From: a candidate division TA06 bacterium SM23_40
GTDB taxonomy: Bacteria; LJUI01; SM1-40
NCBI GenBank assembly: GCA_001303705.1
Contig: LJUI01000141.1
Location: 1-6,398, forward strand
DNA: 6,398 nucleotides
Direction: 5' to 3'
Shown: piece after piece, positions 1 to 5,219 of the stretch
How positions within the stretch are numbered: the first letter of the stretch is position 1
Layout: each line of letters starts with the position of its first letter
Translations under genes and position numbers: made by a program
Notes under the pieces: model-generated
Databases searched by the model: none
The model's input: only the letters and a program-made list of their open reading frames with translations
Told to the model about the DNA's origin: nothing

Positions 1-417
1 GGGATGCACCACAAGCGTCGAGCGGCCGATCCACCCGAGGCCGGCCGCCCGCGCAATCGCCCGATGCGAGAGCATCCCCACCTGCCGTTCCCAATCGACC
101 GTCTGCGATGCCGGCACCGCGGCAGCGCCGAACCCCTCCGACTGAAGAGCGGCGGCTACGCGCGCCGCCGCCTGGTCGAGCAGCCAGTTAGCTGTTTTGT
201 AGTGGTGTTTATAGAGGAGGGTGGGGCCGTCCTCGATCGGTTCGATCACGGCGTCGGAGAGACGGAACCCGAGAGAGATTGCATGCGGCAGCCGCGAGAT
301 CAGCTCCTTCCCGTCCGGCTCCGCGTACTCGGCGGCAGCGGCAGCGTCGGCGACGGCGAAGAGCGTCATCCCACTCCCGACGATCACATCCCTCAGCCTA
401 TCCTCAAGGCGCTGCAT
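1..417 (-). CDS. Epoxyqueuosine reductase-like (COG1600) protein, N-terminal part, cut by the left window edge
   Basis: The minus strand is open from an ATG at 417-415 to the window edge, giving 139 codons and no stop. I recognise the COG1600/QueG-like family by SHRAIARAAGLGWIGRSTLVV (residues 117-137, the family's HK..A..AGLGWIGK..LLV signature), by PHAISLGFRL (44-53) and by YKHHYKTANWLLD (69-81). QueG is a cytoplasmic cobalamin and double [4Fe-4S] enzyme that reduces epoxyqueuosine to queuosine in tRNA. The cluster cysteines lie C-terminal in this family; none occurs in the visible part, as expected. The start is well supported by GGAGGAG three bases upstream and by an in-frame TAG at 432-430. 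The gene begins 30 nt after the PorV-like stop, suggesting an operon. The segment before AGLGW reads PAS..VDWE, not the VDS/VDT of canonical QueG, so it more closely resembles the divergent '4Fe-4S double cluster binding' relatives of unknown substrate. Family is fairly sure; exact function is not. Confidence 0.85.
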   Translation of the reverse strand, partial: MQRLEDRLRDVIVGSGMTLFAVADAAAAAEYAEPDGKELISRLPHAISLGFRLSDAVIEPIEDGPTLLYKHHYKTANWLLDQAAARVAAALQSEGFGAAAVPASQTVDWERQVGMLSHRAIARAAGLGWIGRSTLVVHP

Positions 418-420
418 CGG

Positions 421-427
421 CTCCTCC
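421..427 (-). promoter_or_regulatory. Ribosome binding site of the COG1600-like gene
   Basis: The minus strand reads GGAGGAG followed by CCG and then the ATG at 417. It is a near-perfect Shine-Dalgarno match and fixes the start of a gene that is otherwise truncated by the window. It lies in the 30-nt gap after the PorV-like stop codon. Confidence 0.8.
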
Positions 428-447
428 GGCTAGCCACCCTCCCGCCA

Positions 448-1584
448 CTAGATGCCGACCGAGAGCGTCACAATGTGGATGTCTTCGAGTCGTCCGAACT
501 CCGCGAAGGCGTAGTCTACCTGGAGGGAGCGATTGGCGACGGGAACCCGGATCCCGCCGCCGAGAGTGTATGACTCCTCATCGTAGTTGATGCGATATCC
601 TGCCCGGAGCGCGACAACCTCCTGCCAGACGTACTCTGCGCCGATCGACGCGCGTTCTTCGTTGTCGTTGGGATGGTTGGCGTCGACGGCCAGAGTGAGG
701 CGGCTCGACTCTCTCTCCATCACCGACGGCCGGGGGCCGATAAGGTCGACGGCGATCCCCACCCGGAAATTGAGCGGCAGGGGCCACGACCCCGTCTCGA
801 GGTGACTGTCGAGCGAGTCGTCTTCCACTACGACCGTGCTCGATACGCTCAGATCCCTCCCCTCGCGCTGCATCCTCCCCCCGAAGTTGGACATCGACAT
901 CCCGATCCGGGCGCGGAACAAGCCGGTTCGCAGGAAGGTCCCGGCGTCGATGGCGACGGCTGACGCCGACTCATTGTGGAGGTTCTGCTGGATGTATTTC
1001 CCTGTCACCCCGGCGGCAAACCGGTCGGTGAGCCAGCGCGCATACGTCACCCCAACGCAGATATCCTGTGCGCTGAAGTACTCGCCCGTCCCCTCTTCCT
1101 CGAGCTCCGTGGTTATCTCGATCTCATCGGTGCTGAGGAATGTCGCTGACCCCCCCAGGGACCCGGAACTCCCCAACGGAGCAACGACCCCCACGTAGTC
1201 ATGAGAGAGATCCGCAAACCAGAGGGCGTGGTGCCCTGCGAGGTTCCATCCGGTGAGCTGAACAGCGCCGGCAGGATTCCAGTACAGCGCGGTGGGATCA
1301 TCGGCCACGGCGGCGAACGCTCCTCCCATTGCCCAGGCCCTTGCCCCGACGCCGATCTTGAGGAACTGTGCTGCCGCGGTGCCAGCTCTGTCGAATCCGA
1401 ACGCCGTCCCCGACCAGAAGATGGCCGCAGCGAGGAGTACCGTTCCGGTCAGGCGCGCCAGTCTAGCGTGGTGGCAGCGGGCCGCCCTGGCGAGGGTCGC
1501 GACAATCGCTACTACCACGCCACAGCGCTCCGGCCGCACGCCGACGGCGAACACTCTCCTTCCTCTCCTGGTTGGTCCTCGCAT
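448..1584 (-). CDS. PorV/PorQ-family outer-membrane beta-barrel protein
   Basis: This 378-residue protein carries the family's N-terminal hallmark at residues 68-107: GTAAAQFLKIGVGARAWAMG, then GAFAAVADDPTALYWNPAGA. Alternating hydrophobic/polar strands ending in aromatic residues follow to the C-terminus (LSVGI), as expected of an outer-membrane barrel. In type IX secretion PorV binds C-terminal sorting domains of cargo and delivers them to the cell surface; many FCB genomes carry several paralogues of unknown role. I chose the ATG at 1584 because AAAGG lies 7 nt upstream. A GTG at 1605 (385 residues, GGAG only 3 nt away) and a GTG at 1518 are alternatives. The signal-peptide core is about residues 46-61 (GTVLLAAAIFWSGTAFG), with cleavage likely before FDRAG. 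The n-region of about 45 residues is unusually long and arginine-rich, which leaves the start uncertain. Two genes for sorting-domain proteins lie just upstream, making a shuttle role plausible but unproven. Confidence 0.88.
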   Translation of the reverse strand: MRGPTRRGRRVFAVGVRPERCGVVVAIVATLARAARCHHARLARLTGTVLLAAAIFWSGTAFGFDRAGTAAAQFLKIGVGARAWAMGGAFAAVADDPTALYWNPAGAVQLTGWNLAGHHALWFADLSHDYVGVVAPLGSSGSLGGSATFLSTDEIEITTELEEEGTGEYFSAQDICVGVTYARWLTDRFAAGVTGKYIQQNLHNESASAVAIDAGTFLRTGLFRARIGMSMSNFGGRMQREGRDLSVSSTVVVEDDSLDSHLETGSWPLPLNFRVGIAVDLIGPRPSVMERESSRLTLAVDANHPNDNEERASIGAEYVWQEVVALRAGYRINYDEESYTLGGGIRVPVANRSLQVDYAFAEFGRLEDIHIVTLSVGI

Positions 1585-1591
1585 GAAGTCG

Positions 1592-1596
1592 CCTTT
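1592..1596 (-). promoter_or_regulatory. Ribosome binding site favouring the ATG at 1584 of the PorV-like gene
   Basis: The minus strand reads AAAGG, 7 nt before the ATG at 1584. The competing GTG at 1605 has GGAG at only 3 nt. The ATG is therefore preferred, but only moderately. Confidence 0.5.
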
Positions 1597-1605
1597 CAGA
1601 TTCAC

Positions 1606-1879
1606 GGTCTCCGCAGATGTAGGGGGCTATCGCTCCCTAGATACGATCTGTCTTGCCGCCATCAGGACCACTTGCTTTGATCAACCGCACCATCTCCGGC
1701 CACGGCGATCCAATCCTCCGCCCCTCGGCATACCGACTTCGTTCACGGTCCAGCGACGGGATCCGCCACCCGGATCCGCCGCTCGCTACACTGACTCCCC
1801 CCGGGATCCACCACCGAGCTCTACCATCGGGATCCGCCGCCTCCCGACGTCCCAGCATTCGGATCCCCGGCACTCTGAT
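1606..1879. other. Intergenic region between the 1041-residue protein gene and the PorV-like gene; no convincing gene
   Basis: This 274-nt gap (slightly more if the PorV-like gene starts at 1584) holds a cluster of GGATCC-centred repeats on its right-hand side. On the left it has an imperfect inverted repeat (1620-1639, AGGGGG / CTCCCT around a 6-nt loop) just upstream of the PorV-like start. It also contains a TTGATCAA palindrome (1677-1684) and a GGCAAGACAGA word (1657-1647 on the minus strand) that recurs upstream of the 1041-residue protein gene. I see no hairpin with a T-run that would end the upstream gene, and no clear -35/-10 pair. A 78-codon minus-strand frame (1873-1637) crosses the gap but has no ribosome site or recognisable content. 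Confidence 0.6.
1759..1866. repeat. Cluster of five GGATCC-centred short repeats
   Basis: GGATCC occurs at 1759, 1772, 1804, 1830 and 1861, most copies as part of a longer GGGATCCRCC or CGGATCCGCC word. Centre spacings are 13, 32, 26 and 31 bases, so the pattern is loosely periodic and not a clean tandem array. The spacings are not all multiples of three, which argues against a coding repeat. The cluster begins 14 nt after the stop codon of the 1041-residue protein gene. Other single GGATCC sites occur in the window (549, 3069, 3951, 5071, 5601), but none are clustered. Its role is unknown: it may be a 3'-UTR structural element or simple drift in a GC-rich spacer. Confidence 0.6.
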
Positions 1880-4800
1880 CTACCGTATGATAGCGAACTT
1901 CCCGACCTTCGTTCGCCCGTCAGGTGTCTCGATCACATACACATAGAGGCCGTACGCGATGTCGAGTCCGTGTTCCGACCGGAGATCCCAGAACATATAT
2001 CCATCCCGGCTCCGGTGGTGAATCCGTTTCACCTCATCGCCGGAGACCGTGTAGATGTGGATGTCGCACTCGTCCGGCAGATGATTGAACTTGATCCGGT
2101 GCTCCAGATTGCTCGCCTCATACCGGGCCGCCACCACATACGGATTGGGGACGACCCGTATGCGATCGAGTTCGCCCGCCCCCGCCACCGATCTCCCGGC
2201 CGTCGTCCGGAACTGATAGCTGACATCGCTCCGGAAGAGCTTCCGGACCTGTGCCGTGAACTGATCGCCGTCAGAGGGAGGAATCGCGGTAACCGGCCCG
2301 TTCTGCGTCCTGACATGAACCGCCTGCACGTCGACGGTGTCCCCATCCCCGTTGACCGTGTACGAGTACAGGCCGAGCTCGTCGGGAAACCAGTCTCCGA
2401 AAGTGGGATCAGGATTGTACCCGGCACCTCCGGGAGTGAGATCCCAGCCGGCCGGCCCGAACCACACGTGGTCCCACCCGTACCGGTAGTCGAGCAGCCA
2501 CATCTCATCGACCGGCACCGGCGTTCCGTCCTCGAGCAACATCTCTCCCGCGACGGGGAGCCAGATGTGCATCGTATCCCAGGGAATCGACGTATAGTAG
2601 AAGACGCCATCGATCCTGGCGAGGGTGCCCCCACCGCCGACAGAATCGGTATCGATCGTGATCCGGAAATCTCTCGCCCCGTCCACGTACGCAGGGGCGA
2701 CCATCTGCCCCGGCTCGCGATCCTCGACAAACCAGTCGAATGTCGACTGCGTCCCCTCGACGTGCGTCCATTCCAGGTTGGCGACGGCCGCCGCCGCATC
2801 GACCGCAACGAGCCTGAACCCGTGCGTGACCGGGATGTTGTCTCCCGTGCTGTCCGTCAGGGCCTGGTTCGCCAGGAGCGTATCGTCCGATGTCATATCG
2901 ACGAGCGTCAGCGTCGTTGCCCGGAGCGTATCCGGCAGTCCCAGAGTATCGAGCAGGACCACGGTGCCGGTGTCGATGAACGTCACCTCATACTTGTGCC
3001 CGGTCAGCGCCTCGGGGTCGATCACCTCAACATCGAACCAGCTGTCACACTCCCCGCCGAAGAGTTCCGGATCCGATGCCGCTCCCTCGATGTAGTTGGA
3101 CGCCCTGGCCCCCGGCACGACGGCAACCGTGTTCAACTCCTGTTCCGAGCGGCCGCGCGACGACTCGAATGACTGAAGCGATGTCTCGGGATCGCCCTGG
3201 TCGTACGACGTGACCGAATACCAGTACTCCACTCCGTTGATGACGTCGGAGTCGATGAACGTATGGCGAAGCCCCGTTTCATCTCCCAACCATTGGTTCA
3301 CCACCGGATCGACCCCGAAGATGCCGTCCACGAGATCGAACTGCGCGATCGGCACGTACCCGATCAGATTCCCCTCCGCATCGGTCACGGGATCTCCCCA
3401 GCTCGTCCCCCGGTCGCCGCTGCGGTACAGCTTATAGCCCTCGAAGTCGTACTCCCCGGACTGCTGATCCCGCGACATCTCGGGAGACGAATCCCAGTAC
3501 AGTGTCACGCTCCCGTCGCCTGCCACGGCGTGGAGGTCGGGCGACGGCGGCGGGCCCGGGCCCTGGTACGCGTTCTCGAACATCTGTTGGGCCATGGCCA
3601 GGTTCGCGAAGAGATCGGCGGTATCCTGGCCGGCGACGACGACGATGGCGGACCGGACGGTGTCACCCACGGCGAGCGTGCACGGTCCGGTCGAGAGGAA
3701 GAAGTCGATCGCTCTCCCCCCCGGGAATATGTCGGGAAGGAGCGACAGGTCGTCGAACCGTACGTTCCCCCCGTGGAAGTACTGCGAGGGATCGATATCA
3801 GGATCGGTGGTGTCGCTGGAGAAGATGGGCCAGATGGCCTCGTCTGTGGTGTGCGGCGAGGAGTGATCGAAGTAATGAAAATCGGTGATCCCCCGATCCT
3901 CGGGCGTGGCGAGCACACCCAGTCCGATCACCCCGACCGAGGTCCAGGGGGGATCCGGTGTCCCGCCCACGTCCCAATAATAGAAGAAGTCGGGGAGTGT
4001 ATCTCCGTCGATCGTGGTGTCGAACCCACCGAGGTAGTCGAGGAAGTCGAAATCGACGCGGAAATCAGCGAAGTACCCGATGTACAGATCCTCGAGCGCG
4101 GTGCCCTCGGTCCGGATGATCGTGAAATCGAAGAAAAGGAAGTCCTCCGCATAGCTCCGGCCGTAGCTGTATGCGAGCTGGCGCACCTCGAACCCGAGCG
4201 GGCCGAGCGCGTTGTCGGCATCGTTGTACACGCAGAAGAGGTCGCGGTCGGCGCTGAACTCCCCTTCGACCTCCAGGCCCGTCGAGGGATCGATGCGGAA
4301 CGGGCCCGGCCAGTACCGCTCCCCGTTCGCCAGCGGCCAGGAGAGCGGCCGGTCGCTCGTCGCCATGAGCGGCGTCCCGTCCGCGACCGTGTCGATCCCC
4401 GAGTGGTACATGCCGAGCGCCCCGTCCACCGGGGACCAGTCACCCTCAGCCCCTGCCTGGCTGGTGAACGACTCGATGACATTGTCCTCTGTCGCGACGA
4501 GCAACCCCAGACCGAAACAGTACTGCTCGACATCGGATGCTGAGAGGGGCCAGTGCATGGCGGGAGCGAAGTAGTGGAAGTTGGAGAGAAGCCCGAAGTT
4601 TGACGTGACATTGGTGAGCTGCCCCTTGTCCATGACCCCGACCGCGCGATCGGCATCGCCGAGGGGCATGAGCACGGCGGGGAGCGTTCTTCCGACATAC
4701 TGCTCCCAGACGCGCGCCTCGGATTGGAGGGGGGCCTCGACACCGGACTCGGGGTCTCCCGCTATGACACCGTCGAACCGAATCGCAGGTACCTGATCGT

Positions 4801-5005
4801 CGATCCGGAGCGCCGGCGCCTCCTGCGCCTGGGCATCGAGAATGCCGGCCGCGAGCACGAGGGGCAGTGCTGCACCGACCACCAGGACCGCAGCGAGATG
4901 CAGGATCGTGCCCCGGACAGGCGTTCTCCCCCTTGCCCATGCAATGGTCAACCTGAGAAGATGAACTACTGTTGCCCGTCTCCTCCCCCTACACGAAGGG
5001 CTCAT
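1880..5005 (-). CDS. Large secreted multidomain protein with fibronectin III-like and C-terminal sorting-type domains
   Basis: This 1041-residue protein has no assignable enzymatic function. An arginine-rich n-region (1-32) precedes a hydrophobic core (33-54) and an AQA signal-peptidase site (58-60), so it is exported. Residues 61-485 form an acidic, aromatic-rich region that I cannot assign; LFFDFTIIRTEGTALEDLYI (290-309, start shown) resembles a beta-sandwich segment recurrent in FCB surface proteins. Residues 488-630 look like fibronectin type III (VTLYWDSS, FEGYKLYRS, VEYWYSVTSYD). Residues 631-945 are beta-rich and unassigned. The last about 95 residues (946-1041) are a FlgD/Por-secretion-tail-like module: RVVPNPYV, IKFNHLPDECDIHIYTVSGD, WDLRSEHG, GLYVYVIE and the basic end VGKFAIIR. 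The start ATG has AGGGGG 5 nt upstream. The gene follows the repeat-protein gene by 214 nt and precedes the PorV-like gene, its plausible export partner. Cell-surface or extracellular location is likely by inference. Confidence 0.88.
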   Translation of the reverse strand: MSPSCRGRRRATVVHLLRLTIAWARGRTPVRGTILHLAAVLVVGAALPLVLAAGILDAQAQEAPALRIDDQVPAIRFDGVIAGDPESGVEAPLQSEARVWEQYVGRTLPAVLMPLGDADRAVGVMDKGQLTNVTSNFGLLSNFHYFAPAMHWPLSASDVEQYCFGLGLLVATEDNVIESFTSQAGAEGDWSPVDGALGMYHSGIDTVADGTPLMATSDRPLSWPLANGERYWPGPFRIDPSTGLEVEGEFSADRDLFCVYNDADNALGPLGFEVRQLAYSYGRSYAEDFLFFDFTIIRTEGTALEDLYIGYFADFRVDFDFLDYLGGFDTTIDGDTLPDFFYYWDVGGTPDPPWTSVGVIGLGVLATPEDRGITDFHYFDHSSPHTTDEAIWPIFSSDTTDPDIDPSQYFHGGNVRFDDLSLLPDIFPGGRAIDFFLSTGPCTLAVGDTVRSAIVVVAGQDTADLFANLAMAQQMFENAYQGPGPPPSPDLHAVAGDGSVTLYWDSSPEMSRDQQSGEYDFEGYKLYRSGDRGTSWGDPVTDAEGNLIGYVPIAQFDLVDGIFGVDPVVNQWLGDETGLRHTFIDSDVINGVEYWYSVTSYDQGDPETSLQSFESSRGRSEQELNTVAVVPGARASNYIEGAASDPELFGGECDSWFDVEVIDPEALTGHKYEVTFIDTGTVVLLDTLGLPDTLRATTLTLVDMTSDDTLLANQALTDSTGDNIPVTHGFRLVAVDAAAAVANLEWTHVEGTQSTFDWFVEDREPGQMVAPAYVDGARDFRITIDTDSVGGGGTLARIDGVFYYTSIPWDTMHIWLPVAGEMLLEDGTPVPVDEMWLLDYRYGWDHVWFGPAGWDLTPGGAGYNPDPTFGDWFPDELGLYSYTVNGDGDTVDVQAVHVRTQNGPVTAIPPSDGDQFTAQVRKLFRSDVSYQFRTTAGRSVAGAGELDRIRVVPNPYVVAARYEASNLEHRIKFNHLPDECDIHIYTVSGDEVKRIHHRSRDGYMFWDLRSEHGLDIAYGLYVYVIETPDGRTKVGKFAIIR

Positions 5006-5010
5006 CCATT

Positions 5011-5016
5011 CCCCCT
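5011..5016 (-). promoter_or_regulatory. Ribosome binding site of the 1041-residue protein gene
   Basis: The minus strand reads AGGGGG with a 5-nt spacer to the ATG at 5005. This supports that start despite the long n-region it gives the signal peptide. TACAAT (5022-5017) lies immediately upstream. It resembles a -10 box, but it is so close to the ribosome site that a transcript begun there would be nearly leaderless. Confidence 0.55.
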
Positions 5017-5140
5017 ATTGTACCTGCACTACCACCGCACCGCCAGCGCAACACGATCAGACTTCCTCGCGGATCCTCGTCTGTCTTGCCACCCAACACA
5101 CTCGTCTCTCCTGCCCCCCCAGGCACATCCGCAGATAAAC

Positions 5141-5156
5141 CTTTCACTGATGAAAG
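5141..5156 (-). terminator. Small hairpin after the repeat-protein gene, possible weak terminator
   Basis: CTTTCA (5141-5146) and TGAAAG (5151-5156) form a perfect 6-bp stem with a 4-nt loop, about 63 nt past the stop codon at 5220. On the minus strand it is followed by GGTTTATC, which has only three consecutive T. The stem is AT-rich and weak, so this is a poor intrinsic terminator at best and could be chance. Confidence 0.25.
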
Positions 5157-5219
5157 TCGCGCTCCGGCTACCCTCGCACAGAAACTCTGATCTACCCTTC
5201 CCTAGGTCGTAGTCTCGCG

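Larger units (their letters stand above)
5006..5219. other. Intergenic region between the repeat-protein gene and the 1041-residue protein gene
   Basis: This 214-nt gap separates two genes on the same strand. It holds a 6-bp perfect hairpin (5141-5156), a run of seven C (5114-5120; G on the transcribed strand), one GGATCC (5071-5076), and the GGCAAGACAGA word (5090-5080) shared with the next gap. I see no gene, no small RNA signature and no confident promoter. The length would allow a separate promoter for the 1041-residue protein gene. Confidence 0.55.

Noticed and set aside
4-573. A 189-codon open frame on the plus strand at the left edge
   Set aside because: The minus strand here encodes the recognisable COG1600-like protein and the end of the PorV-like protein, so the plus-strand frame is a shadow.
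1540-1572. Twin-arginine export motif (RRGRRVFAV) in the PorV-like leader
   Set aside because: RRVF partly fits the Tat consensus, but the best hydrophobic core and cleavage site lie about 35 residues later, and outer-membrane barrels of this family use Sec export. The basic stretch is better explained by a long n-region or a start placed too far upstream.
1637-1873. A 78-codon minus-strand frame in the gap between the two secreted-protein genes
   Set aside because: It has a GTG start without a ribosome site, a Gly/Arg/Pro-rich composition driven by the GGATCC repeats, and no familiar motif.
1292-3172. A 626-codon open frame on the plus strand
   Set aside because: It is antisense to the end of the 1041-residue gene and part of the PorV-like gene, and its translation is rich in Arg, Pro and His with no recognisable domain. 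It is the usual by-product of GC-rich codon use on the opposite strand.
3263-4543. A 426-codon open frame on the plus strand
   Set aside because: It lies wholly antisense to the 1041-residue gene, whose fibronectin-like domain and sorting-tail motifs show that the minus strand is the coding one. Its own translation is low-complexity and matches nothing.
5017-5045. TACAAT as a -10 promoter box for the 1041-residue protein gene
   Set aside because: No acceptable -35 hexamer lies at 16-18 nt (the sequence there is TGGCGG; TTGCGC is 23 nt away), and the box directly abuts the ribosome site. A Bacteroidetes-style TAnnTTTG box was not seen either.
1872-5196. Thirteen-base match ACTCTGATCTACC near the stop codon at 1880 and again at 5184-5196
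   Set aside because: One copy overlaps a stop codon and the other is intergenic. A single 13-base match in a window of this size is within reach of chance, and no flanking similarity extends it.
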